Below, one piece after another: positions 11,646 through 24,200 of a stretch of DNA of 64,000 nt; positions within the stretch are counted from its first letter, which is position 1; the number at the start of each line of letters is the position of its first letter. Position numbers and translations under genes: made by a program. The stretch lies in contig CAUEEP010000743.1 in NCBI GenBank assembly GCA_958450365.1, positions 3,774,001 to 3,838,000 on the forward strand, given 5' to 3'. This DNA comes from Mesorhabditis belari (taxonomy: Eukaryota; Nematoda; Chromadorea; Rhabditida; Rhabditidae). The notes beneath the pieces are model-generated. The model was not told where the DNA came from. It saw only the letters and a program-made list of their open reading frames with translations, and ran no database searches.

Positions 11646-12848
11646 GGAACTCCCCTCTAATACGTTGGAGGAGTTGAGTTGGGTTGTCGGGGTGTTAGAG
11701 ATGGCGGGATATCAAAAGGGATCCACTCTCTTTAACTTAACCCAAATTCTAGTCCACATCCGTTTATACCTAGGAACGAATAAACTTGAATGATTATGTG
11801 AATGATTGTGAATGATTAAAGAAATGATTTCAAATTTTATCCTTCTTTAATTCTTTGCTTTCTTGTTTTCTATTTTCTATTTGAAATCAAATTATTTAAA
11901 AACTAGTAAACTCTTGAGAAAATGATAGCTGAAAGCTGAAAATGATAGCTTTTAAGTAAGAATTTTTCTTGGCAATTTTCAGTAAGAACTTTTCTTGAAC
12001 ATCAACAAAAAGGAGACTTTTTCAATGGCAATTATAGTACAAAAAAAATGGCATGGCTAGCTCTTGGTGCCTAATTGATGAATGGGCACCGTTCACATGA
12101 CCACCGCAACTTCTTTTTTTTCCCCTCCTTCTTCCAATTTTCTCTTCTCTTCGCAAGGGACGTGCAAATTTGCGGTCAATGGAACAATCAGCTGCCCCAC
12201 ATCTCGTCTTTTTCATTCCTCTCCTTGCATAATTAAATGAGTAATTGTAGTTGCCCTTTTCAATTATTTTTTCCGTTCTTTTTCCCTCTTTCCCCCTTCA
12301 CTTTCACTCGATCACATGCCCCCGTTGGGCAGCAATTTTTTTTTTTGCCCTTTCTCGGCGCTGACCAGAAAAATCCATCTCTTTAAAACGGGGCGAGCTT
12401 TCGTATAATTCGATTCTCATTGAAGATTTTTTGAGTGTATTCAGAAAAAAAATATCTCCTAATCCTTGTAGATTCGAATTTTTCTTCAATCTCAGTATTC
12501 CACAAAAAAAAAAGAATTGCGGGGCTTTTATGGGAAAGGCATCAAAAATCGGCGTGGCAGAGAAGAAAATGATGGTTGTAAACGTTTGAGATGAGCTTTT
12601 TAAAGACGATCGTTGATGGTATTATCCCAGATTTCTTAGATTTATTGAAAATTTTTAGAAAGCCGATTTCTAGGAGTTCGGGATGATCAAGATGAGATCT
12701 CTAGGCGAATGAGGGTAGAAACGGATCGGTAGATCGACAAAAGCACTTTCTCATATCACAAAAGAAGATACAATGACAAGAAATCTAAAAAAAGAGTAAA
12801 AAGTCTCATTGTCATAGAGATGGAAAAGAGAGGAAGAGAGAGAGAGAG

Positions 12849-12879
<31 letters not shown>

Positions 12880-13729
12880 AAGAGAAATGAAGGCGGGGCG
12901 TGGGCAGGGCAGAGAGAGGCACCGCCTCCTCTCACCCACAGGGGTCATCAATTGTGCGCTGGGGAGGGCTGGGAGTGGTTCCCACGCCGAGTCTCCATTC
13001 TCACCCCCTTTTTCCACTTCTATTACTTCTGCCTTTCCCCCTTTCTTACCAATCACATATCCAATCCTGCTCGTTGACCTCTCAAACACTTGTGATTCCC
13101 GGTCAACTATTCATCATCTCTCCTAAGCCTATCATTTCTCAACTTTTCACCCCAAATTCTCCGATTAATTTTACAGCTTTAAATATTTTTGGTTCTATTT
13201 TATTTTCTTTCTGTTTTTAGTTTCTTTCTGTTTTTATTTTCGTTTCTTCAAACATTTTCTCGAAAATTTGTTTCCATTTTGATGAAATCATTGCCTGTTT
13301 TCTTTTGAATGGCAAAAAAAAATTGAAAAGATCACGAAATCTGACATAAATGAGAATTTAATGTTTTTGGAAATGATTCGAAGATCCAAAGGAAAAAGCC
13401 ATTAGTGTTTCTGAGATCGAGACGAAAAAATAAGAAGTCCGGATCAAGGATATTGATATTTGGGTGTCGAGATGTCATCGAAGGTCACTCAAAGCGAGAA
13501 AGGGCTGTTCTCGATTTTTCCCCATTCACAAGTCTCATTTGCTTGCGTTTTTGATTTTCATTCTATCTTTGATACTTTATCGTTCCCACACAGCTTTCAT
13601 CAAGCACTTGACTCTTGTCAATGATTGACGATTGCTTACCACTACCGGTTGAACTAGTGGAACGATTTCTAGTGAAATTTCTTTATCTTTGTCTTTCAAC
13701 TTTTCATATCTTTTCATATCATCCCTTTA

Positions 13730-13746
13730 TTTCTTTTTTTTTTTAG
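13730..13746 (+). promoter_or_regulatory. Candidate SL trans-splice acceptor for the SH2 gene
   Basis: A T-rich run ending in TTTTTTTAG lies 9 nt before the ATG at 13756, with no in-frame upstream exon visible. This is the usual arrangement of a spliced-leader acceptor in nematodes. A conventional 5' UTR intron would look the same. Confidence 0.45.
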
Positions 13747-13755
13747 ATTTCATTC

Positions 13756-16186
13756 ATGCCTTCAGCAACGATTTTGAGAAGACCCTCCGATCTGGCTCAC
13801 GAATTGATACGAGTGAGTCATAATTTTCTTTTTCCAGTTACCGATTAACTCTTTAATTTTTTTTAGACAGTGGCTGGGAAATTGGGGAAAAACGTGCACA
13901 AAAAGCTGTTCTCAACGGTGCCACCACGAGATGAGAGGAAGTGTCGATCGACTGGTGACCTAGACGACCTGGACATGCTCGCCGAACCGACCACTGTACG
14001 TTTTTTTTGAAAGTTTCTATGTTAACTAATTAGTTAAAAGTGTCCGGCTAATTTCCTCTCCCTAGCTAGCTGGTCTCAATCCTACTTTAGCTTTAGCTAG
14101 TTCAAGCAATTCTTGAATTAGAAATTTGAATTTTTCTTCCTTGTTCTGACCACGTGTAGCTGGGTTGATGATTTGAACGTCAAATTGACAGCTTTCTTAT
14201 CACATTTTTTTTTCTGATTCTTTTCCCAATTCGAAGTGTCCATCAGGGTTTTTATCAAAATATCAATTCCTTTCGAACAATTTTCCGGAAAATTCTCGGG
14301 AGGCACAGTGTCTGTGAATCACGCGATTGAGTGGAAAATGGGAAAAAGGAGAATGGGGAACCGCTGTGACGCAATTTTGATCGCACATTTCGGCTCGAGC
14401 GATCACCACCAAGCTCGTTTAAAATGAAAAAGAAAGACACGGCTCTCTCCTCTCTCACGCAAAAAAAAACGCTGACGAAACTTTTCGAAACTGTCACAGA
14501 TCGAATTTAAGAATCGTTCACTAAATAACTGGTTTAATGTCTGGCGATCAACTTTTCCCATCAATACCACACTTTTTGCCCTCTAAAGTGCAATGCAGCA
14601 GCAAAAACCAACATTTTCGGAGAGCTGAACGTGCAAAACAAGTGTGTTTATTGTTGGGGTTTTTTTGCGTGTGCTGTCCTTGGCTTTTTTTGGCTTGCCC
14701 GAGAAGGTTTCAGCTGCCCTCTCGTTCATTCTCTAGCCCCCTTTTTTTCCCTTTTTGTTGCGAAATTCCTCGAGTGCAAAACAGCGCTCCCCTGGATAGC
14801 GAATTTCGCAAAACAGAAAAATAGGCACACAAAAATAGCCTATAAACTGAAAATGTTTTCGAAGCAAAAAAAAAATATTCAACTATTTTTATTTTAGAGC
14901 CACTTGGCAAGCCCACTGCCAGCCCATTTCGATGATTGTGACCGAGTGCCGATGGAGTTTGGCCCGAACGGTGGCCGACTCTTGCCACAAACAAAATCCA
15001 CGAGAAAGATGCTTGTTAGGTTAGCATTAAATTTGAAATTAAAATCGACTTCAAAACAATCTCTGAACAAAGCTGAACAAAAGCTTTTAGTGGAGAGCGA
15101 CGAAAATCGGACACAATTCCCGCATATCAGCTTCACTATGTGCAAACGTGGTTCTACCCAGAGTGCTCAGTGTCGAAAGTCGCTTCGATTCTACAGCGCC
15201 ACGGGATGGAAGACGGGTAAACTTTTTCAAAAGTTTTGAATAGTTTTAAATGAAAAGAGTACACTTGGCAGTACTTTAAGATCTACTAGACTTAAGCATT
15301 CAAAATTTTAGCACATTCATCGTGCACTCGTGGGAAGGTCGACTGATGATTGCCGTTTGTGATGATCGCCAAATTCTGCACATCCCGATCGCGATTTCCT
15401 ATCGTCGCGGCTCGCCACGTTTCCGGATTGATCTTGACAAGACATTCAGGTAAATAATTGCCTTGATAACTTTGGATTTTTGGAATCTTGGATATAGTTT
15501 TCAATTTCAATGTTAACACATGAGGCTTTTTGAGTTTTGCGTAAGTGATTTCCCTTCTAGCTCGTCTAAAAACGTTCACAGGCAATCGATTTAATGAAAT
15601 TAGGAGTCAAAATAAAGAAAAATCTTCACAGATCATTTATCTGAAAACAGATTAAAGAAATATTAAGTTTAAAGAAAGTCCAGAATGTTTTAGCATGAGA
15701 AATTTCCTGGGTCACCGGTGACCCTATTTTTTTCTATTCAAAGCTTTACAACTCTCTTTAAAGTTAGTAGTTTTTTTCAAAAACTCTCCAGATAAATGAT
15801 CCTCAAACATTTCTCTTTATTTTGAACCGTCACTTAAGTCTGTGAACGTTTTTAGGCAAGCTGGAAGGGGAATCACTTACGCAAAACTCAAAGGCCTCAT
15901 GTTTTAAGATTGAAATTGAAAACTATATTCAAAAATAAAATCTAAACAACAATCAATAAAAGGAAATTTTAGAAGTGTGGTCGAATTGGTTGAATACTAT
16001 TCTCATCACAAGGGATACGTTCTCGCGAGAAGTCTCACGCACGGCATCGCGCGAAACTCTTGCATCGATAGAAGGTAAATCGATTACAAGAATAGGATTT
16101 AAACCTTTAAAGACTAATGTAAACTTGTAAAATCTCAAAATTTCAGTGTTGACGCAATTCTGAAAGAGAAGCGCACTTCAATCTGA
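13756..16186 (+). CDS. SH2-domain protein (237 aa, seven exons)
   Basis: Exons read as 13756-13812, 13867-13995, 14898-15019, 15091-15216, 15312-15449, 15973-16074 and 16147-16186. All phases match and the model ends at TGA. The first ~100 residues are basic and Ser/Thr-rich with no domain I recognise (MPSATILRRPSDLAHELIR; ..RKCRSTGDLDDLD). Residues ~125-220 form an SH2 fold: WFYPECSVSKVASIL (alpha A region), GTFIVHSWEGRLMIAV (beta B), ILHIPIAI (beta D), and FRSVVELVEYYSHH..(alpha B). In this family the beta-B arginine of FLVR binds phosphotyrosine. Here the motif reads FIVHS, so His replaces Arg. There is no kinase, SH3 or enzymatic domain, so it is probably an adaptor. Intron 2 is 902 nt and intron 5 holds a fold-back element. 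The identity of a one-to-one orthologue is not settled. Confidence 0.85.
15490..15930. mobile_element. Fold-back element in SH2-gene intron 5
   Basis: The left arm at about 15490-15582 (GATATAGTTTTCAATTTCAA, CATGAGGC, TTTTGCGTAAGTGATT, AACGTTCACAG) is repeated inverted at 15841-15930. The unrelated centre of about 258 nt contains GGGTCACCGGTGACCC. It nearly fills the 523-nt intron, starting about 40 nt after the donor and ending about 42 nt before the next exon. No protein is encoded. Confidence 0.85.
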
Positions 16187-16849
16187 GACTTTTCCATACA
16201 ACTCTACTCTCATTCCCAAATTCGGTTATTTATTCGACGAGTGCAATTCTTTCCCGTTTCAAAACTTTGTCTGTACACGTTTTTGTAAATCTTCGTGTGA
16301 ATCGATTTCTCTTTGTTGCTTAAGATGTATCTAGAGCTTTGTAATCTTTTTTTGTTTCAGATCATTTTTCTTTTTTGTTCACCTATGGGTGATCTCTCTC
16401 TTTCTCGCCATCGTTTCAACGACAGAAAACAATTTTCGGTTATAAACCATTACTTTTTCTGGCATAATACGGTAATGATTGAATAAAATGTCAAGATTAT
16501 ACCTGAGAAAAAAACATAAATAAAATAAAGTATCCAAAAATTGACTCTGATCACTTTTTAAGAGAAGTACAAGTGATAGAATATCCAAAATTTGGCTCTG
16601 AAAAGTATATACAGTGCTATTTTTCTTTAGGAAGTATATACAATGCTATTTTTCTCAACTTATAAAATTTCACTGTTAACTTGTCAGTATTAACATTATA
16701 ACAAACTTATAATACCTATAATTGGGTCTTCTCAGAAATCCGACTTAGGAAAAGACGCGTCTTTTGACAAAAATGGGCCTTTTCATTGTAAAAAGCTATC
16801 ATATACAAAACCCAAAGCCAATTCGATTCTCTTGGGACTTTTCTTAGGA

Positions 16850-17053
16850 CAAAGGGTTAAAATAAACCCCACCAACAGGTTCAACGACCCTAAAAACCCT
16901 CGGATAGAAATTTCCAGTTGAATATCTTCTGTTTATATCATCTACAATGCAAAAGCCAAAACCCGTGTAAATCTGGCGATGCGTTCTTTGTGCGGCCGTG
17001 TAATCGCTCTTGATCTGGCAAACCCTCTCGATACATAGGTGTTCCCTTTTGGA
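16850..17053. repeat. Dispersed repeat, related to 63815-64000
   Basis: Both segments share, in the same order and spacing, a core with CAGTTGAATATCTT/CAGCTGAATATCTT, GCCAAA, a CCCGTGTAAAT or CCCTTGTAAAT block, TGCGTTCTTTGTGC or TGTGTTCGTTGTGC, an AATCGCT block, and the terminal ATA.ATAGGTGTT.CCTTTTG. The sequence is about 70-75 percent alike by eye. It is probably the end of an unclassified interspersed element. Confidence 0.65.
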
Positions 17054-17820
17054 GTCGGTCAAAGAGAAAGGAGCGGTGAGTGATGGAGCTGCTTTTCACG
17101 CCTTGGGCCTTTTCATGCTCAAATTTTTGGAAGCGATTTCTGCTTCAATTTCTGCGACAAATTTCGCATCATGTGAAACCATTGTGTTACCCAAAAGACC
17201 CAGCTCCCCGAGAAGAACCCAGTCACTCAGCAAAACCCATTCATTAGGGTCAGTAAAGTGATCACTGATGTTTGTGTCCGTTATCTAAACCCCTTTGTCA
17301 ATCTTTGTTTCGGGGCAAATGTTTAAGACATTTCAACATTTCATCTTTTTTCCGAAACTTATTCCAGCTTTCTGTTTAGCCTATTTTTGTTGGCTATTTG
17401 ATATTTAAATAAATGTTTATATCTATATTGATACTAAAGTTTTTTACATTAATCTTTGTTGCCGAATCATTCGACTCTGCGAATTATTTGAGGAATTTGG
17501 TGAAATTGAGGTGAGAAATGATTTCCTCACACTCGCGACAATCCCATTTTTCCGTGTTTTGATCGTTTTGATCTTTGAGATCAAAACACGGAAAATTTCC
17601 CGGAATAACCGAGATTTTTGTCGCAAGACAATTAATAACTTTGTGATTTTTCAACATTTTTTTTTTGCAATTTCTCTTCAATTTTTATTAAAAAAAATGT
17701 CTTTTGATTGATTAAAAGCATCAAAGTCGATCAAAAAATGAAAAAAGTTTCTTTAATATCGAAGTTGGGGACTCTTCAAAATGGCCGAATACTAAATGGC
17801 TTATTTCGAGTCCTTGAGAC

Positions 17821-17975
17821 TTTGAGGTCAAGCCAGGGTCAAGCCAAGGTCAAGCTTTGAGGTCAAGCCAGGGTCAAGCCAAGGTCAAGCTTTGAGGTCA
17901 AGCCAGGGTCAAGCCAAGGTCAAGCTTTGAGGTCAAGCCAGGGTCAAGCCAAGGTCAAGCTTTGAGGTCAAGCCA
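17821..17975. repeat. ~35-bp tandem repeat (GGTCAAGCC)
   Basis: Four and a half copies of a 35-bp unit containing GAGGTCAAGCCAGGGTCAAG and CCAAGGTCAAGCTTT. The unit is itself built from an older GGTCAAGC sub-repeat. Confidence 0.9.
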
Positions 17976-18281
17976 CTGTAGCTAAAAACTAACACTTGAT
18001 TCGGTTTCCCCATTGCCGAAAACCCTGGATACAAATTTTCAGCTTAATCTGTTCAGAAATTATATGAATTTCATGTGAGCCCCATTGTTGTGAGATCAAA
18101 AAGGAAAAAAGTTTCTTTAATATCGAAGTTGGGGACTCCTCAAAATGGCCGAATACTAAATGGCTTATTTGTTAAAATTAAAATTTGTTATTTGTTAAAT
18201 TTAATAAATTTAAAAAGTTTACTGAAACCTATTCTGTTAAAAAGTTTTCAATTCAATTCGAAAACCCAATTTTAGTTATCA

Positions 18282-21200
18282 ATGAAACAAGAAAGATTGA
18301 TGAATTCAGATTTTAGCACCGGCTTCATACAAGGGATCGATGTGAAAACGAATGGGAACACGAGCGGAATCGCTTTCATGGGAATTCCCCTAGCCGAGCC
18401 ACCGATCGGAGCGCTTCGGTTTGTGACTTTGCCTTGTTTTTAAGCTTTGTCTTGTTTTTTAAGCTTTATTCTCATTTTATGTAACTGTAAACTTTTACTG
18501 TAATTTAGCTATTGTAGTAACCATTCAGCGTTCGATTTCAGCCTTGAGAAACCGATGGCCGCATCGAGTTGGGAAGGTGTTCTCTCGGCCGTTCAGTACC
18601 GTAATGCATGTCTTTCTGATCCAGTGTAAGAACTTTTAAAGTGTAAGAACATCGAGTTGGGAAGGTGTTCTCTCGGCCGTTCAGTACCGTAATGCATGTC
18701 TTTCTGATCCAGTGTAAGAACTTTGAAAGCAAATTAGAATATAAAAGATATCTATTTATTTATGCTAACTTATTTTATCTTTATTTTATCTTTATAAAAA
18801 ATCCTTTTTTCTAGAAGAACCTATAAACGAAATGATGGAGGTCCTGTGTCAGAAGACTGTCTCTACGTGAACGTGTTTACAAATCGACGTTGTCTAGTGA
18901 AGGTTATTTTATGGATCATTTGCATAAGTGACTTTTGAGAATTAGAATTAGAGTACAAAAATATTATCCAAGCCCTACAGGGCGGATGCGCAGTGCTTGC
19001 TTTGATTCATGGTGGCCGCTATACAATGGAGTCACCAGTTTCTTTCTCCCCACAAATCATCGTCAATAACTTTCCTGGGCAGGTAGAAAAATTCGAAAAT
19101 CTATAGTTATTAAAGTATATCAAATAATAAAGCTTTTCAACATTCAGATATTCAGGATAGAGATGTGATTGTGGTCGGTTTACCGTATCGCCTCGGTTTC
19201 TTGGGCTTTTTCAATTTGCCTCACTCGAGCGTTCCACAAAATCTAGCAATATACGGTAAAAAAAAGACGATAAATGATAAGAAAAAGAGATTTAGATTTG
19301 AAACTCGGTTTGGAATGGATTCAACGAGAAATTCAGAACTTTGGCGGTGACCCGAGACGAGTGACCATCTACGGGCACTCAGCCGGCGCACAAATTGTCG
19401 ATCCGGTGCGTTTCTAGGGCAAGAGTAAAAGCTTCAAATGGTTGTTATGGTTTTTAAAAAAAATCGATTCTAATACTTATTTGAATATATTTAAACAAAT
19501 ACTAGTATATATTTTAATATTTTAGCTCTCGATGAGTCCACAATTTGAGGGTCTTTTCTCGGCGGTCATTTCACAATCAGGCAACGCTGCTCATCGGGAT
19601 ACGAATTTTAGTAAATTTTTGATTGTCTTTCAGAAACGAGCTTTACATTTAGACACAAATTAAATAGAAATTTATTATTATTTAGTAATTTAGCTATAAA
19701 TTAATTTAGAAATTGGTCAAGTGGCCTCGAAAAGAATCATCTATATTCTTGGATGTGCGGACGAGTCAACGAATGATCTCACAAAACGTCATCTTGTACG
19801 AAAAGGTTGGAAATCTACTGTATATAAAGCAGAAGAGGCGTCTGTCTGTCTGTCTGTCTGTCCGTTTTTCTGTGCGCGAACGTAACGCTCCGTAATTACA
19901 GCAATGCATTCAGCTTTTGCGCGCGACATTTTACTCCCGGGGGTTTTCAGCTATGGGGAATCTGAATTTTAAGTCCATTTTAAAAAAGGGGCGTGGCTTA
20001 ACATAACGTGGCGTGGGTTACGGTCGTTTTAGTCATTTGAAAGAAAGAAAGGGACGTCGCCAACGAAAAACGCCTTCCCAGCGGAAAGCGCAAACGAAGT
20101 AAGCGTTTTCCGCTGGTAATCCAAATATTTAAAGAGATATGTATAGAAATTTAAAAAAATTAATGTTTTTGTAAGATTCATTGGATTAATTTCAAAGTTT
20201 TAGCTCTAAAATGCGTCCGTGAAAAGAGTTCATCCGAAATTCTGGAAGCACAAATTCGACTCAATGATTACATCGAAGATTACACGGGGATCAGCATTGA
20301 TGATTTCGTAAGATGTGATATTTAAAGAGATGTGTATTTTAAAATTTGAAAAATCATCTTTCAGTTCTTTCCCGAGCCACTTGCTGAGCTGGCTGTGAAG
20401 CGGAGAAAAATCCCGACGCTCGTTGGGACGGTCACCGGTGAAATGGATTCGACCAAGTTGAATTTTCAAAAACCGATTAAACCGATAAATTTATTCATTA
20501 AACTTTTAGATTTGTTGAAAAGGCAAACGGTTTACCAAATCGTGAGGATCTTAGCTGGATTTGTCGAGTTTTTACTTATGGTTAGGAGAAGGAAAAAAGA
20601 ATTAACGGAAGTGGGACAAATGCGACCTTTTTTTTGCGCACCCGGACATTTGCGCACCTTTTTTTCCGCACCTTGCCCATTAGCGCACCTTTTTTCGCGT
20701 TTTAAAAAAGCTCTAAAAGCTAATATTAACCAATTTCTATTCCAAAAGTTGTTTTTCTAGGTAATTTTAGGGTGTCGAATTCAAATTTTGACATAACAGA
20801 GCGTGTGGAATCAATTTGAAAGACAAAAAATTGTCGAAAACAGAAAATTGTCGATTTTTCTCTTTGTATAACTCCGTCCGTTCGCTTCCACAAGCTCTGA
20901 TATGCCAAAATTTGGATTCTACACCCTAAAATTACCTAGAAAAACAACTTTTGGAATAGAAATTGGTTAATATTAGCTTTTTAGAGCTTTTTTAAAACGC
21001 GAAAAAAGGTGCGCTAATGGGCAAGGTGCGGAAAAAAAGGTGCGCAAATGTCCGGGTGCGCAAAAAAAGGTCACATTTGTCCCACTCCCGAATTAACAAT
21101 TTCTCTAACTGTTCCCAAGCGAACCTAAGAATGAATCGATTTTTCCCTCACTTTTGAAGATTTTTGAAGATATTCTGTTGTAATTTTTTTTATTTTCCCA

Positions 21201-24200
21201 CTAGTTTCTTTTACTTAAGATATTAAGTTCAATTTTTAGGATGGAGTCTCGAGAGACCGGAGCTTGCTGCACAAAAATGTGTTCAAGAATATTCTCAAGG
21301 TTTGGCATAAAGTCAAAAAAATATTTAATACGTATTGATAGTTATATTATAATAATAAAAATATTCAGTGAATCGAAGCCGTCATCTTTATGATGATAGT
21401 TCTTTCTTCAGCTCAACCATCGACTTTGCGTTGAGCCAAATCGGTTCACGGAACAAAGAGGTAAGGGTAAGAACAAAGAGCAAGCATGAAAGCTACCGTA
21501 AATACTGTAATAGTACCCCAACCCCATAATGTCGGTGCGGAGTGTTGCGTAGTCTAGCTTTGAACGAGTTTTTCTCGACACTGGTTTATGCTACAATAGC
21601 AATAAAATTATCAAAAAATAGCCCTAAATTTCAACTATTTTTTGATACCAAAGACGCATTTTTTGAAAGTACGGGCGCTTTGAAAAAAATGAAATACTAA
21701 AAAGCTTTTGCGACTACGCGACTGTACGAGGGGATGAGGTACTACTATAGTATTTACGGTAACTCTTTCGTGCAATTTTGATAGATATTCTATTTTGTAA
21801 AATTCTAGGTTTATGTGTACAGTTATGCGTACTCTGGCGCGGGTCGAGCTTACAACGCCTACCAAAAGGATCGAAGCGATAGCCCTTTACATTCGGAGGA
21901 TTATGTATTTTTTTTTAAAAAAGGCAACCATCTTCCGCCCCTTTTTTTCGATTCATTTTCCGTTGGTAAACGACGAATTTTCCTTGTATCTTGTTCGAGT
22001 TTGTTTGAGAATCAGGCAATGCTTGAGAAACGTTGAACGTTTGAGACGTTTGAGAAACGTTTGAGACGTTTGAGAGACGTTTGAGACGTTTGAGAAACGT
22101 TTGAGACGTTTGAGAGACGTTTGAGCGTTTGAGAAACGTTTGAGACGTTTGAGAGACGTTTGAGACGTTTGAGAGACGTTTGAGACGTTTGAGAAACGTT
22201 TGAGACGTTTGAGAAACGTTTGAGACGTTTGAGAAACGTTGAATTCACTTTCATTCAATAGAAAATCGAATTTCAAGTCGAATAAGTCGAATAAGGCAAA
22301 TTCATAAAAAGAAAATTTGATTTCAAATCGAATTAAACGTTTTTCAAATAAACCCAAAGCTAAGAGACGACCAAAATTCGTCGATTTTCAATGGAAAACG
22401 GACTGGAAAAAAAAGGCTGAAACATGGCTGATAAAAACTAAAAACGAAAATTTTACAGTGTTAAAATATCTTTTTAGATTTATGTATTTGGTCTACATCG
22501 TGGCGAGTTTGTGGAAAAAGACTATGAAGTGGAAAGGGTTTATACAGGCAAATTTTCTTTTTTTTTGTTCTTTTTCCTTAATCTTTTTAATCTTTAAGTC
22601 TTTAAGTCAATCTTTTTCTTTAAAAAAAATGTTCTTTAGAAAAAGCTATCGTATTAGAAAAAGCTATCGTATTAGAAAAAGCTATCGTACTAGAAAAAGC
22701 CATCGTATTAGAAAAAGCTATCGTACTTTCGATTTTCTTTTTAGAATTTAAGCATGAGCCTGGTGATTTTCACCAAAATCCCCCACTCAAATTCACTTGG
22801 ATTACGGTAGCTTTTTCTTCGAAAAGCTGAAAAAGCTGAAAAACAGTGAGGCTGCTAGGCACGGGATCAAGGAAACGATTGCTAAAATAGAATAAAGTCT
22901 AGGTATCATCGCGAATTTCGTCAAACACCACAATCCATCTTTTGAAGGAATCGCTTTTCCACAATTCACTCAAGAAAATTTTGAGCACTTGAGAATTGGT
23001 AGGTGGAATTGATAAACGAAGATCTTTATTAGCTTTCGATCAAGAGGCTCAGACGGCCGCCATGGCTGAGTCATTAGAAAGCTAGTCGAGAGGTCACGGG
23101 TTCGATCCCGGCATGAAAATTGGCATGAAAATCTCGCTTTTTTTTCATCTACATGGATTTTTCTCTGTAAGATCTTTAGGGGTAAGGGCAGTTGAGTTGT
23201 GTATTCGTTTGTGTCATTCGTTTTTGAATCAATGCATACTTTTATTTGAGAATTAGTCGATGGAATCAATCATCCAAGATCTCTATTAGATTTCGATGAA
23301 AACGGGAAATTCAATGGCGCTCCGGCACTCAACTATTACAAGAGAGAATACGAGTTTTGGGATTATAAAATGAAAAGGTTAGAAAAGTAATCGTTTGAGC
23401 AATTTAGTGAAGTTGATTTCAGTATTGGAGGAAAGCGAAAATCACTGCAAAATCCACCACCAGGCTTTGACAATTTCGACTTTTCGGCAGCGTGTAAAGC
23501 GTTAGAAGTGATGAGACCTGGATATTCAAAAGTATAGTCATATCAAATCTTTTATCAATTTAATTGTGTTTTGAAATTACCCTAGATTCTGTTTTCTTCA
23601 TTATTAGACTAAAATCAAAAAGTTTACGCTTAAAAAGCAGTAAACTTGATCTCCGTTTTAGGAAATTCATTCAAAAAGCGAGCTTATGTTTGCTCGCCAA
23701 ACTCTGCGAGTTTTTTACTCGCTATAAACATAATATCATTTTTCTCATAAGCTTTCCCGATTGTCCACCACCGACGTATTGTCCACCAATTTTGAGGTTG
23801 GGCAATTTATTCAAAAACCAGTGTATAAACTAAATTACGCTATTGAGAATTGTCCAGAATGAAAATTTTTGTCAAAAATTTCTCCTTTTAAACACGATTA
23901 ACCACGAACTAGCCCTTGGCGGGTTATGGTAAATAGCTTATAAAAAAAATACAGTACTGGACAATGAAATATCATATTTGAAAAACGATCGTCACTTTTG
24001 CGCGCGCTGAAATGCGTAAAAAAAAATACGGTGTTTCTAAATATTAATATTACCATTGTGTAGCCCTTGAAAAGAGCTTTCAGAAAATGTATAACACTAA
24101 TAGTTTAAACTCAAAGACAAAGAAGTTACAGACGTGCGAACGTGACGATCATTTTTCAAATATGATATTTCATTGTCCAGTACTGTAGCTTATAAGAAAA

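Larger units (their letters stand above)
1..13755. other. Gene-free repeat-rich region
   Basis: I found no exon chain with a recognisable protein in this 13.7 kb. The open frames present are either translations of tandem repeats (600-780, 6070-6260, 8070-8810, 11530-11650) or low-complexity AT-rich frames with no splice-consistent neighbours. What it does hold is listed separately: minisatellites, at least four fold-back elements and a purine-only satellite. 11000-13755 is less repetitive and may contain promoter sequence for the SH2 gene that begins at 13756. I could not pick out defined sites there. A short GA-rich run lies at 12829-12886. Confidence 0.6.
16187..18281. other. Intergenic stretch between SH2 gene and esterase
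   Basis: Contains the SH2-gene 3' region, a dispersed-repeat copy (16850-17053), a 35-bp tandem repeat (17821-17975), and two copies of a ~65-bp segment with TATCGAAGTTGGGGACTC at about 17758-17805 and 18121-18170. No exon was recognised, although a signal-peptide exon for the esterase could be hidden here. Confidence 0.5.

Noticed and set aside
20395..20760. 121-codon frame continuing from esterase exon 10
   Set aside because: After about 20606 it reads into the fold-back element. The portion beyond the 8-bp target site is transposon, not esterase.
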